Assembly (NCBI RefSeq): GCF_048213115.1
Contig: NZ_CP172404.1
Location: 2,790,001 to 2,854,000, forward strand
Direction: 5' to 3'
Length of the DNA: 64,000 bases
Source: Niveibacterium terrae
Lineage (GTDB): Bacteria > Pseudomonadota > Gammaproteobacteria > Burkholderiales > Rhodocyclaceae
The stretch's first letter is position 1. Each line of letters starts with the position of its first letter. Below are positions 7,967-16,084 of the stretch, in pieces. Under the pieces are notes generated by a model. That model made no database searches. It was given only the letters and a program-made list of their open reading frames with translations, and had not been told where the DNA came from. The position numbers and the translations under genes are program-made.

Positions 7967-8998
7967 TTACCTGAATTGGGAAAGGAAACGAAGGTCGTTT
8001 TCGAAGAACAGACGCAGGTCGTCGACGCCGTAACGCAGCATCGTCAGACGATCCAGGCCCATGCCGAAAGCGAAACCGGTGTAGCGCTCGGGGTCGATAC
8101 CGCCGTGGCGCAGCACGTTCGGGTGGACGACGCCGCAGCCGGCGATCTCCAGCCATTTGCCCTTGTTCGGCCCGCTCATGAACGCGAAGTCGATCTCGGC
8201 CGACGGTTCGGTGAAGGGGAAGAAGGACGGGCGGAAGCGGACCTGCAGCTCGTCGGTTTCGAAGAAACGCCTGAGGAATTCGGCGATCACGCCCTTGAGG
8301 TCGGCGAAGCTGACGCGCTCGCCCACCCACAGGCCTTCCATCTGATGGAACATCGGCGAGTGGGTCGCATCGTAATCGACGCGATAGACGCGGCCCGGAG
8401 CGATGATCCGGATCTCAGGCATCGGTTCGACGCCGGCATGCCGCGCGACGTGATCGTGCATGTAGCGAACCTGGACCGGGCTGGTCTGGGTGCGCAGCAG
8501 CACGCCCGGCGCATCGGTCAGGTAGAAAGTGTCGTGCATCGAACGCGCCGGATGATTCTCGGGCGTGTTCAAAGCCGTGAAATTGTAGAAATCGGTTTCG
8601 ATCTCGGGGCCATCGGCCACCGTGAAGCCGATTCCGGCGAACAGCGTTTCAATGCGTTCGAGCGTGCGCGTGACCGGGTGCAGGCCGCCGACGCTGCGGC
8701 CGCGGCCGGGAAGCGTCACGTCGAGCGATTCGGCCGCCAGCTGGGCGGCGAGCGCCGCACCACGCAGCGCATCGCGGCGCGCTTCGAGCGCCTGCTCGAT
8801 CGCAAGCTTGGCCTGATTGATCGCGGCACCGGCTTCGCGGCGCGCATCCGGCTCCATCTTGCCCAGCCCCTTCAGGAGGCCGGTCAGAGAGCCACTCTTG
8901 CCAAGGAACTTGGCCTTGGCCTGTTCGAGACTATTGGCATCCGCTGCAGCCGCGAAATCGGCAACTGCCTGGGAAACCAGCTGTTCCAATTGATCCAC
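7967..8998 (-). CDS. pheS: phenylalanyl-tRNA synthetase alpha chain
   Basis: 343 residues from a GTG start at 8998, preceded by GGAAGAA. A longer open frame runs back into the terminator and rplT but its extra 42 residues are not conserved. The N-terminal coiled-coil arm is followed by the class II catalytic core with motif 2 (FHQMEGLWVGERVSF region) and motif 3 (GFAFGMGLDRLTMLRYG). An intrinsic terminator ends only about 24 nt upstream, so transcription must read through it or start inside rplT. Confidence 0.95.
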   Translation of the reverse strand: MDQLEQLVSQAVADFAAAADANSLEQAKAKFLGKSGSLTGLLKGLGKMEPDARREAGAAINQAKLAIEQALEARRDALRGAALAAQLAAESLDVTLPGRGRSVGGLHPVTRTLERIETLFAGIGFTVADGPEIETDFYNFTALNTPENHPARSMHDTFYLTDAPGVLLRTQTSPVQVRYMHDHVARHAGVEPMPEIRIIAPGRVYRVDYDATHSPMFHQMEGLWVGERVSFADLKGVIAEFLRRFFETDELQVRFRPSFFPFTEPSAEIDFAFMSGPNKGKWLEIAGCGVVHPNVLRHGGIDPERYTGFAFGMGLDRLTMLRYGVDDLRLFFENDLRFLSQFR

Positions 8999-9021
8999 GA
9001 ACGTTCTTCCGGGTGTGAGTG

Positions 9022-9049
9022 AAAAAAAAAGGAGGCTAGGCCTCCTTTT
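9022..9049 (-). terminator. intrinsic terminator / possible attenuator between rplT and pheS
   Basis: On the minus strand, AAAAGGAGGC and GCCTCCTTTT form a 10-bp stem with a CTA loop, followed by a run of nine T. It begins 16 nt after the rplT stop and ends 23 nt before the pheS start. There is no room for a leader peptide or promoter between terminator and gene. Confidence 0.88.
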
Positions 9050-9065
9050 CTTCTGCTGGACAGCC

Positions 9066-9425
9066 TTAGGCGGCCAGCTGGGCTTTGGCCTGGTTCGCGA
9101 TAGCGGCAAACGCGGGCTTGTCAAAGACAGCCAGATCGGCCAGAACCTTGCGGTCCACTTCGATCGAAGCCTTCTTCAGACCATTCATGAAGCGGCTGTA
9201 GGTCAGACCCAGTTCGCGGGCAGCCGCGTTGATACGGGCGATCCACAGGGCGCGGAACTGACGCTTGCGTTGACGACGGTCGCGGTAGGCGTACTGTCCA
9301 GCCTTCATCACCGCCTGTTTGGCGATGCGATAGACGTTTTTGCGGCGGCCGCGGTAACCCTTGGCCTGATCGAGAACTTTCTTGTGGCGGGCGCGAGCCG
9401 TAACACCACGTTTTACGCGGGGCAT
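9066..9425 (-). CDS. rplT: 50S ribosomal protein L20
   Basis: 119 residues, the standard length. The very basic N-terminal extension (MPRVKRGVTARARHKKVLDQ) threads into 23S rRNA, and the globular part contains RQRKRQFRALWIARINAAAR. L20 is an early assembly protein and, in studied bacteria, represses translation of its own operon. It sits 15 nt downstream of rpmI in infC-rpmI-rplT. Confidence 0.98.
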   Translation of the reverse strand: MPRVKRGVTARARHKKVLDQAKGYRGRRKNVYRIAKQAVMKAGQYAYRDRRQRKRQFRALWIARINAAARELGLTYSRFMNGLKKASIEVDRKVLADLAVFDKPAFAAIANQAKAQLAA

Positions 9426-9440
9426 AGTGTTCCTCCTGGG

Positions 9441-9638
9441 TTAAGCGTAGGGCAGCATCGCGCGGACTTGCGCGGTGTTGGATTCGTGCACGGTCAACAT
9501 CCCGCGCAGCTGACGCTTAACCTTGGTGGTCTTCTTGGTCAGGATGTGGCGCTTGAACGCCTGGGAGCGCTTGATCGCTCCACTGGAGCGGACCTTGAAG
9601 CGCTTCTTGGCGCCGCTCTTGGTTTTCATCTTGGGCAT
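9441..9638 (-). CDS. rpmI: 50S ribosomal protein L35
   Basis: 65 residues, very basic, starting MPKMKTKSGAKKRFKVRSSG, the invariant opening of bacterial L35. It ends in TVHESNTAQVRAMLPYA. It is translated between infC and rplT. The 125-nt gap upstream of it is long for this operon and probably holds the L20-responsive leader. Confidence 0.98.
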   Translation of the reverse strand: MPKMKTKSGAKKRFKVRSSGAIKRSQAFKRHILTKKTTKVKRQLRGMLTVHESNTAQVRAMLPYA

Positions 9639-9763
9639 GAAAATACTCCAACTCGTTTATTGATGAGACCGGGTGGCCGCTTGCGCAGCACTTGGTGACC
9701 CAGACCCACTTGTTTTCCGGGACAAGCCCGGGCATTCGCGGCCCGCCAGAGCAGGCAGCTGAA
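9639..9763 (-). promoter_or_regulatory. structured infC-rpmI spacer, candidate L20 translational operator
   Basis: 125 non-coding nt inside an otherwise tight ribosomal-protein operon. On the minus strand it contains a CCGGG/CCCGG hairpin and GGGT...ACCC blocks that can pair across the spacer, ahead of the rpmI start. Known L20 operators of other bacteria lie in this interval and mimic the 23S binding site. Assignment is by position and foldability only. Confidence 0.35.
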
Positions 9764-10294
9764 TCAGTGCTTCTTCTTCTGGGGTCCCAGCACCATGATC
9801 ATCTGGCGACCTTCCAGCTTCGGAAACTGTTCGACAACTCCAACCTCTTCAAGGTCAAGCTTCACCCGTTCAAGCTGGCGCATGCCGAATTCCTGGTGGG
9901 CCATTTCACGCCCCCGGAATCGCAGCGTCACCTTGACTTTGTCGCCTTCTTCAAGAAAGCGCTGCATGTTGCGAAGTTTGATCTTGTAGTCATTCTCGTC
10001 CGTCGCTGGACGCAGCTTGACTTCCTTGACCTGAACCTGCTTTTGCTTGAGCTTGGCTTCGTGCGCCTTCTTGGACTCCTGGTACTTGAACTTACCGTAG
10101 TCCATCAGGCGGCATGCGGGCGGCTTGGCCTGGGGAGCAATCTCTACCAGATCCAAACCTGCTTCCTCTGCCATGGCGAGCGCCTGTCGGATCGGAACAA
10201 TCCCGATCTGCTCACCATCTTCGCCAGCCAAGCGCACCTCGGGAACCGTTATTTCCCCGTTGAGGCGCAGCGAATCCTTCTTTTCCTGAGCGAT
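9764..10294 (-). CDS. infC: translation initiation factor IF-3 (ATC start codon)
   Basis: 176 residues when started at the ATC at 10292-10294. AAGGAG lies 9 nt upstream, and translation from there gives IAQEKKDSLRLNGEITVPEV, the normal IF-3 N-terminus. The first conventional start, GTG at 10235-10237, would remove this conserved segment. A non-AUG start is the hallmark of infC and lets IF-3 repress its own translation by rejecting abnormal start codons. The N-domain, the basic linker around KKAHEAKLKQKQVQVKE, and the C-domain ending GPQKKKH are intact. Confidence 0.95.
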   Translation of the reverse strand: MAQEKKDSLRLNGEITVPEVRLAGEDGEQIGIVPIRQALAMAEEAGLDLVEIAPQAKPPACRLMDYGKFKYQESKKAHEAKLKQKQVQVKEVKLRPATDENDYKIKLRNMQRFLEEGDKVKVTLRFRGREMAHQEFGMRQLERVKLDLEEVGVVEQFPKLEGRQMIMVLGPQKKKH

Positions 10295-10321
10295 GGTCAG
10301 TTTCTCCTTGATGAGAAAAAA

Positions 10322-12238
10322 TCAAGCCGTGCCACCGCGGGCTTCAACCTCTTTGCGCCAGCGCTCGACAAGTGCTTCGAGCGAAATCTGGCCGAGGTCC
10401 GAACCTCCCCGGGCGCGCACGGCCACCACACCGGCTGCCTTTTCCTTCTCACCGACAACCAGCTGATACGGTAGCTTTTGCAAGCTATGTTCGCGGATTT
10501 TATAGCTAATCTTCTCGCTGCGCAAATCCGCTTCGACCCGGAAGCCCGCCTTGACCAGCGCATCGGCGACACTCTGTGCATAGTCAGCCTGGTGCTCCGA
10601 AATGCTCATCACGACAGCCTGAACCGGCGCGAGCCACATCGGGAAGCTGCCTGAGAAGTTCTCGATCAGGATGCCGATGAAGCGCTCCAGAGAGCCGAGA
10701 ATCGCGCGGTGCAACATGACCGGCCTCTTGCGCGTATTGTCCTCGGCGACGTATTCGGCATCGAGACGCTCGGGCAGCACGAAGTCGAGCTGCATCGTGC
10801 CGCACTGCCAGGAGCGCCCCAGCGCATCCTTGACGTGGTATTCGATCTTGGGGCCGTAGAAAGCCCCTTCGCCGGGCAGCTCTTCCCAGGTGTGACCGGA
10901 GGCGCGCAGCGCTTCGCGCAGACCTTCCTCGGCCTTGTCCCAGACCTCATCGGAACCGGCGCGCTTTTCGGGGCGCAGCGACAGCTTGACCGACACGGCG
11001 GTGAAGCCGAAATCGTCATAGACCGAGCGCAACAGCTCGTTGAACGAACGCACTTCGGACACGATCTGCTCTTCGGTACAGAAGATGTGCGCATCGTCCT
11101 GGACGAAGCCGCGCACGCGCATCAGGCCATGCAGCGCGCCCGAAGGCTCGTTGCGGTGACAGGATCCAAACTCGGCGAGGCGCAGCGGCAGATCGCGATA
11201 GGAACGCAGGCCGTGATTGAAGATCTGCACATGCCCGGGACAGTTCATCGGCTTGACCGCGTAGTCGCGCTTCTCCGACTCGGTCGTAAACATGTTCTCG
11301 CGGTAGTTTTCCCAGTGACCGGAACGCTCCCACAGCGAGCGATCCATCACCATCGGCGTGCGCACTTCGCGATAGCCGGCCGCGTCGAGCCGGTTGCGCA
11401 TGTACTGCTCGATCCGCTGCCACAGCGTCCAACCCTTGGGGTGCCAGAACACCATACCCGGCGCTTCGTCCTGCAGGTGGAAAAGATCGAGAACCTTCGC
11501 GAGCTTGCGGTGATCGCGCTTCTCGGCCTCTTCGAGCATGTGCAGGTAAGCCTCGAGATCTTCCTTGCGCGCCCAGGCCGTGCCATAGATGCGCTGCAGC
11601 TGCTCGTTCTTCGCATCGCCGCGCCAGTAGGCGCCGGCGACCTTCATCAGCTTGAAGTGCTTGAGCTTGCCGGTCGAAGGGACGTGCGGGCCGCGGCACA
11701 GGTCGGCGAAATCGCCCTCCCTGTACAGCGAAACTTCCTGGTCCGCCGGAATGCTCGCAATCAGCTCGGCCTTGTACTTCTCGCCGATGGACAGGAAGAA
11801 CTCGACCGCGTTGTCACGCCCCCAGGCTTCGCGCGTAATCACGAAATCCTTTTTGGCCAGCTCGGCCATCTTCTTCTCGATCAGTTCGAGATCTTCGGGC
11901 GTGAAGGCGCGCGAGTACGCAAAGTCGTAATAGAAGCCGTTCTCGATCGACGGCCCGATCGTGACCTGGGCCTCCGGAAAGAGCTGCTTGACCGCATAGG
12001 CGAGCAGGTGAGCCGTCGAGTGACGGATCATCTCGACACCATCGGCATCCTTGTCGGTGATGATCGCGAGCTCGCAGTCCGCTTCGATCCGGAACGAGGT
12101 ATCAACGAGCTTGCCATCAACCCTGCCACCCAGCGCGGCCTTGGCGAGACCGGTTCCGATGCTCGCCGCCACCTCAGCCACGGTCAGCGGCTGGGCAAAG
12201 GAGCGAATGGATCCGTCAGGCAGTTTCACGTCAGGCAT
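10322..12238 (-). CDS. thrS: threonyl-tRNA synthetase
   Basis: 638 residues from the ATG at 12236-12238. A TGS domain starts at residue 1 (MPDVKLPDGSIRSF), followed by the editing domain, the class II core and the anticodon-binding domain. Editing-domain marks are HSTAHLLAYAVKQLFP and CRGPHVP. The core shows MNCPGHVQIF and GSCHRNEPSGALHG (motif 2), and the C-terminus RVEADLRSEKISYKIRE. The frame is open 18 codons upstream, but that part is the terminator hairpin of the leader. It is the first gene of thrS-infC-rpmI-rplT. E. coli ThrS represses its own translation; here a terminator just upstream suggests an additional or alternative control. Confidence 0.97.
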   Translation of the reverse strand: MPDVKLPDGSIRSFAQPLTVAEVAASIGTGLAKAALGGRVDGKLVDTSFRIEADCELAIITDKDADGVEMIRHSTAHLLAYAVKQLFPEAQVTIGPSIENGFYYDFAYSRAFTPEDLELIEKKMAELAKKDFVITREAWGRDNAVEFFLSIGEKYKAELIASIPADQEVSLYREGDFADLCRGPHVPSTGKLKHFKLMKVAGAYWRGDAKNEQLQRIYGTAWARKEDLEAYLHMLEEAEKRDHRKLAKVLDLFHLQDEAPGMVFWHPKGWTLWQRIEQYMRNRLDAAGYREVRTPMVMDRSLWERSGHWENYRENMFTTESEKRDYAVKPMNCPGHVQIFNHGLRSYRDLPLRLAEFGSCHRNEPSGALHGLMRVRGFVQDDAHIFCTEEQIVSEVRSFNELLRSVYDDFGFTAVSVKLSLRPEKRAGSDEVWDKAEEGLREALRASGHTWEELPGEGAFYGPKIEYHVKDALGRSWQCGTMQLDFVLPERLDAEYVAEDNTRKRPVMLHRAILGSLERFIGILIENFSGSFPMWLAPVQAVVMSISEHQADYAQSVADALVKAGFRVEADLRSEKISYKIREHSLQKLPYQLVVGEKEKAAGVVAVRARGGSDLGQISLEALVERWRKEVEARGGTA

Positions 12239-12265
12239 AGCAGTATCCCCGGAAAGCGTTTGGGC

Positions 12266-12297
12266 AAAAAAAAAGTGCGGCCGGAGCCGCACTTTTT
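12266..12297 (-). terminator. intrinsic terminator between tRNA-Val and thrS (possible thrS attenuator)
   Basis: On the minus strand AAAAAGTGCGGC and GCCGCACTTTTT form a 12-bp stem around TCCG, followed by nine T. It lies 90 nt after tRNA-Val and its T-run ends 27 nt before the thrS ATG. Confidence 0.9.
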
Positions 12298-12386
12298 CCT
12301 TTTGGAGCGAAGTCGAACTCGTTAACCGTCAATTCAAAATCGCGGTAGTAGTTCGAAAAACGAACACGATCACTTCACTCCCGAGT

Positions 12387-12462
12387 TGGTAGGCGCGATT
12401 GGACTCGAACCAACGACCCCCACCATGTCAAGGTGGTGCTCTAACCAGCTGAGCTACGCGCC
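12387..12462 (-). tRNA. tRNA-Val (anticodon GAC)
   Basis: 76 nt with encoded CCA. Acceptor GGCGCGT pairs with the complementary 3' arm. The anticodon stem CCACC/GGTGG holds TTGACAT, giving anticodon GAC. It is very similar to the E. coli tRNA-Val(GAC) through the D and anticodon arms. Confidence 0.97.
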
Positions 12463-12475
12463 TAAAGAAGTCACC

Positions 12476-12504
12476 ATTATAGAGGAAATTTCGATCTTGT
12501 AAAG
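12476..12504 (-). promoter_or_regulatory. sigma-70 promoter of tRNA-Val
   Basis: On the minus strand TTTACA (12499-12504) and a perfect TATAAT (12476-12481) are separated by 17 nt. The predicted start is about 7 nt before the tRNA. No other good promoter was seen upstream of thrS, so this one may also feed thrS through the terminator. Confidence 0.8.
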
Positions 12505-12524
12505 CTCTTTTTGAATTTAATTCA

Positions 12525-13217
12525 TCAGAGCTTTTCCTCTACAGCCCCGCCCGAAAGCGCGACAAGCCGTGATTGTAACAGCACTTCGCGCTCTTTGCAC
12601 CCCCCTTCGCTGACGCGCAGCCAGACGAGGGCCGTTTTCAGCGCCCCAGCCTCGCACTGCCTGAGGATCTGCCCGCTCAGCCCTGCGTTCCAGGCGAGCC
12701 AGGTCTGGACCGGGCCGGGCGCAGCAAGACTGCCTGCCCCCATCATCAGCACCATCTCGTCGCGGACATTCAAAGCCTCGCCGGAGGCGAGCGCGAGTTC
12801 GGCGGACAGATCGAGAACGCGCGCCGAGGATGCGAACAGCCCGGACGCCGGCAGCCCCGGATGGAGGAGCGCTCGCCGCCTCAGAATTGCGCACTCCCGG
12901 CCGCCGGCATTCCAGGCCACGGCAGGACGGGTGCTCAGACGTTCGAGAAGAAGCCCGAGCAGAGCCTCCTCATCGAACTCGGGGCTAACGAAGCTCTGCA
13001 CCGCCGCGCTGCCTGCGGACAGATCGACCCAGCTCAGCGCGACGATCCTCAGCAGGTGAGCGGGCAGATCGTCGATGCCGGCCAGCGCGCGCTGGCGCTG
13101 GAGGGCGTAGTCGACGACATCGGCGTCGCTGAGCTGATCGTCGATGCGATAGATCCGACGCAGTGCCTCGACATCCGGAACGGCTTCGATCGCGAAGATG
13201 AAACGCTTCCCGCTCAT
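12525..13217 (-). CDS. PolB-type 3'-5' exonuclease-like protein, probably inactive
   Basis: 230 residues. It matches the family of stand-alone PolB exonuclease domains (PF10108-like) in layout: FAIEAVPD at 8-15 for the usual FDIETVPD, DDQLSDADVVDYALQRQR, AWNAGGRECAIL at 101-112 for WNGxGFDLPVL, and CEAGALKTALVWLR at 188-201 for CExDVLNTYLVFLR. The first metal-binding Asp is Ala9, the middle one appears as Glu109, and the last is Gly191; only Glu11 of the first motif is kept. The reading frame is intact and the gene is coupled to cysM (2-nt gap), so it looks retained rather than decayed. Family assignment is from memory of the motifs. Confidence 0.7.
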   Translation of the reverse strand: MSGKRFIFAIEAVPDVEALRRIYRIDDQLSDADVVDYALQRQRALAGIDDLPAHLLRIVALSWVDLSAGSAAVQSFVSPEFDEEALLGLLLERLSTRPAVAWNAGGRECAILRRRALLHPGLPASGLFASSARVLDLSAELALASGEALNVRDEMVLMMGAGSLAAPGPVQTWLAWNAGLSGQILRQCEAGALKTALVWLRVSEGGCKEREVLLQSRLVALSGGAVEEKL

Positions 13218-13219
13218 GC

Positions 13220-14122
13220 TCAGCCCGGAAACACGCCGGTCGACAGGTAGCGGTCGCCCCGGTCGCAGACGATCGACACGATCACCGCGTTCTCGACCTC
13301 GGCCGCCACGCGCAGCGCAACGGCCATCGCGCCGCCCGACGAGATGCCGGCGAAAATGCCTTCCTCGCGCGCGAGCCGGCGCGTCATCTCTTCGGCGTCA
13401 GCCTGACTGACCGGCTCCACACGGTCGATCCGCGAAGCCTCATAGATCTTCGGCAGATATTCCTCGGGCCATTTGCGGATTCCGGGGATCTGCGCACCGT
13501 CGGCCGGCTGACAACCGACGATCTGAATCGCGGGATTGCGCTCCTTCAGATAGCGCGAATTGCCCATGATCGTACCGGTCGTTCCCATGCTGCTGACGAA
13601 GTGGGTGATCGTCCCGTCGGTCTGCTCCCAGATCTCCGGCCCCGTACCCTGATAGTGGGCCAGCGGGTTCGCCGCATTCGCGAACTGATCGAGGATCACT
13701 CCCCTGCCCTCGGCGCGCATCTGCTCGGCGATGTCGCGGGCCATCTCCATGCCGCCCTGACGGGGAACGAGAACCAGCTCAGCACCGTAGGCTTTCATCG
13801 TCTGCCGGCGCTCGACGGTCTGGTTCTCCGGCATCACCAGGATCATCTTGTAGCCGCGCATTGCGGCGACCATCGCCAGCGCGATGCCGGTATTGCCGCT
13901 GGTCGCTTCGATCAGCGTGTCGCCGGGGCGAATCTCGCCGCGGCGCTCGGCCTCGCGGATCATCGACAGCGCCGCCCTGTCCTTGACCGAGCCCGCCGGA
14001 TTGCTGCCTTCGAGCTTGGCGAGAATCACGTTACTCCGCCCCGCCGTGATCCGCTTCAGGCGGACCAGCGGCGTGCGGCCCACCGTGTCTTCGAGCGTGG
14101 CGAATTCAATCTTTCCAGCCAC
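13220..14122 (-). CDS. cysM: cysteine synthase B (O-acetylserine/O-phosphoserine sulfhydrylase)
   Basis: 300 residues from a GTG start. This is a PLP fold-type II enzyme that makes cysteine from an activated serine and sulfide or thiosulfate. The PLP lysine is K47 in NPAGSVKDRAA, with TSGNTGIALA for substrate carboxylate binding and GTTGTIMG for the PLP phosphate. The shorter length (about 300) and ANPLAHYQGTGPEIW favour CysM over CysK. It follows hldD by 1 nt. Confidence 0.92.
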   Translation of the reverse strand: MAGKIEFATLEDTVGRTPLVRLKRITAGRSNVILAKLEGSNPAGSVKDRAALSMIREAERRGEIRPGDTLIEATSGNTGIALAMVAAMRGYKMILVMPENQTVERRQTMKAYGAELVLVPRQGGMEMARDIAEQMRAEGRGVILDQFANAANPLAHYQGTGPEIWEQTDGTITHFVSSMGTTGTIMGNSRYLKERNPAIQIVGCQPADGAQIPGIRKWPEEYLPKIYEASRIDRVEPVSQADAEEMTRRLAREEGIFAGISSGGAMAVALRVAAEVENAVIVSIVCDRGDRYLSTGVFPG

Positions 14123-14123
14123 C

Positions 14124-15131
14124 TCAAGCCCCCGCGCGTTCGTTCAGGATCTTCACGTACTTCGCAACGCCCTGCTCGACCGAGTTGAACTCGGCCGCGT
14201 AGCCGGCGCTGCGCAGCAGGCCGATATCGGCTTGCGTATAGCTCTGGTACTTGCCGCGCAGAGCATCCGGGAAGGGGATGTACTCGAGGATGCCCTCAGA
14301 GACCAGTTGTTCCAGACTCAGTGCCGGCTTGCCTTCGCTCGCGCGGCAGGCATTGAGCGTCGCGACCGCAACGTCGTTGAAGGTTTGGGCCCGCCCGGTG
14401 CCGAGATTGAAGATCCCGGACAGGCTCGGGTTTTCGAGGAAGTGCAGATTGACCGCAACGACATCGTCGACATGGACGAAATCGCGTTTCTGGCCGCCGT
14501 CCGGATAGCCGTCGATTCCCTCGAAAAGCTTGACCTTGCCGCTGGCGCGGTACTGGTTGAACAGGTGGAAGGAAACCGAGGCCATCTTGCCCTTGTGCTG
14601 CTCGTTCTGGCCGTAGACGTTGAAATAGCGGAAGCCCGCGATCTGCGAGGCCGCTTCGGGCAAAACACGCCGCACCGCCTGGTCGAACAGGTACTTCGAG
14701 TACGCATAGACGTTGAGCGGCGCTTCGTACTTCCGGTCTTCGACGAAGACCGGCCCCGCGCCATAGACCGAAGCCGACGACGCGTAGAGGAACTGCGCTT
14801 CCTGGTCGAGACAGAAGTTCATCACGTCCAGCGAATAGCGGTAGTTGTTCTCCATCATGTACTGGCCGTTGGACTCCATCGTGTCCGAACAGGCGCCCTG
14901 ATGCAGGATCGCTTCAACTTCGCCGTCCAGATCCCCGTTGTGGATCATGTCGAGGAACTGGTTCTTGTCGAAGTAGTCGGCGATCTCACCATGGGCGAGG
15001 TTGCGAAACTTGTCGCCCTGGGTCAGATCGTCAACGGCCAGAATCTTGTCGATGCCGCGCGCATTGAGCCCGGCGATCAGGTTGGATCCAATAAAACCGG
15101 CAGCGCCGGTCACCACGTAATAGCGCGCCAT
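14124..15131 (-). CDS. hldD: ADP-L-glycero-D-manno-heptose-6-epimerase
   Basis: 335 residues, extended SDR fold. The NAD(P) motif GAAGFIGSN is at about 9-17 and the catalytic YxxxK as YAYSKYLFD near 140. HldD performs the last step of ADP-heptose synthesis for the LPS inner core. Upstream hldA (14-nt gap) makes heptose-1,7-bisphosphate, and hldC at 38508 adds ADP. Confidence 0.95.
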   Translation of the reverse strand: MARYYVVTGAAGFIGSNLIAGLNARGIDKILAVDDLTQGDKFRNLAHGEIADYFDKNQFLDMIHNGDLDGEVEAILHQGACSDTMESNGQYMMENNYRYSLDVMNFCLDQEAQFLYASSASVYGAGPVFVEDRKYEAPLNVYAYSKYLFDQAVRRVLPEAASQIAGFRYFNVYGQNEQHKGKMASVSFHLFNQYRASGKVKLFEGIDGYPDGGQKRDFVHVDDVVAVNLHFLENPSLSGIFNLGTGRAQTFNDVAVATLNACRASEGKPALSLEQLVSEGILEYIPFPDALRGKYQSYTQADIGLLRSAGYAAEFNSVEQGVAKYVKILNERAGA

Positions 15132-15145
15132 CGCGAGCCTCCTTG

Positions 15146-16084
15146 TCAGTCTTGTCGCGAAATCTCGTCGAGCGTCACCGACGCCGTTCCCAGCTTGCCG
15201 ACGACGATGCCGGCCGCATGGTTGGCCCAGCGCATCGCATCGACGACCGGCGAGCCCGCGGCGATCATCACCGCGAGCGTCGCGATCACGGTGTCTCCGG
15301 CGCCGGACACGTCATAGACCTCCCTCGCCCGTGTCCCTTCATGGACCGTCTCGTCGCGCCCGAACAGGCTCATTCCCTCTTCGGAGCGCGTCACGAGCAG
15401 CGCATCCAGATCCAGATCCTGCCTGAGCGCCTGCGCCTTGCGGGTCAGCTCGGTTTCGTCCTGCCAGGCTCCGGCGACCGCCTTGAACTCGGAGCGGTTC
15501 GGCGTCAGCAGGCTCGCGCCGCGGTAACGGCTGAAATCATCGCCCTTCGGATCCACGAGCACCGGCTTTCCGGCCGCACGCGCGAGGCGGATCATCTCGG
15601 TGACATGGGTCAGGCCCCCCTTGCCGTAGTCGGACAGGATCACCGCATCGGTGTCCGGCAGCCGCGCGGCGAACTCCTTGAGCGTCGCGGCCAGTGCTTC
15701 GTGGGTCGGACGGGTCTCGAAGTCGATCCGCAGCAGCTGCTGCTGACGGCCGATCACGCGCAGCTTGATCGTCGTCGCGAGGCTCGGGTCGACCTGCAGC
15801 GAAGTCTCGACACCATAGCCTTCGAGCAGCGCTTCGAGCGAGGCGGCGGGTTCGTCCGCGCCGACAACCGACAACAGCGTCGCCTTCGCGCCCAGGCTCG
15901 CGACGTTGCAGGCCACGTTCGCGGCGCCCCCCGGGCGCTCTTCGCTGCGCTCGACCTTGACGACCGGAACCGGCGCCTCGGGCGAGATCCTGTTCACTTC
16001 GCCGAACCAGTAGCGGTCCAGCATCACATCGCCGACGATCAGCACGCGGGCAGCGCGGGTGTCGGGCAGAGGGGGGAGATTCAT
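15146..16084 (-). CDS. hldA: D-glycero-beta-D-manno-heptose-7-phosphate kinase (stand-alone HldA)
   Basis: 312 residues from the ATG overlapping the ugd stop (TGATG). It is a PfkB/ribokinase-fold sugar kinase: VGDVMLDRYWFGEV at the N-terminus, ERPGGAANVACNVASLGA for sugar binding, and DVSGAGDTVIATLA with the catalytic Asp near 258. It is the N-terminal half of E. coli HldE only. The cytidylyltransferase-like half is a separate gene (hldC, 38508-39002), the bipartite arrangement common in betaproteobacteria. Confidence 0.94.
   Translation of the reverse strand: MNLPPLPDTRAARVLIVGDVMLDRYWFGEVNRISPEAPVPVVKVERSEERPGGAANVACNVASLGAKATLLSVVGADEPAASLEALLEGYGVETSLQVDPSLATTIKLRVIGRQQQLLRIDFETRPTHEALAATLKEFAARLPDTDAVILSDYGKGGLTHVTEMIRLARAAGKPVLVDPKGDDFSRYRGASLLTPNRSEFKAVAGAWQDETELTRKAQALRQDLDLDALLVTRSEEGMSLFGRDETVHEGTRAREVYDVSGAGDTVIATLAVMIAAGSPVVDAMRWANHAAGIVVGKLGTASVTLDEISRQD

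Noticed and set aside
5375..9022. 1215-codon plus-strand open frame
   Set aside because: It lies wholly antisense to pheT and pheS, has no family motifs, and reflects third-position GC bias.
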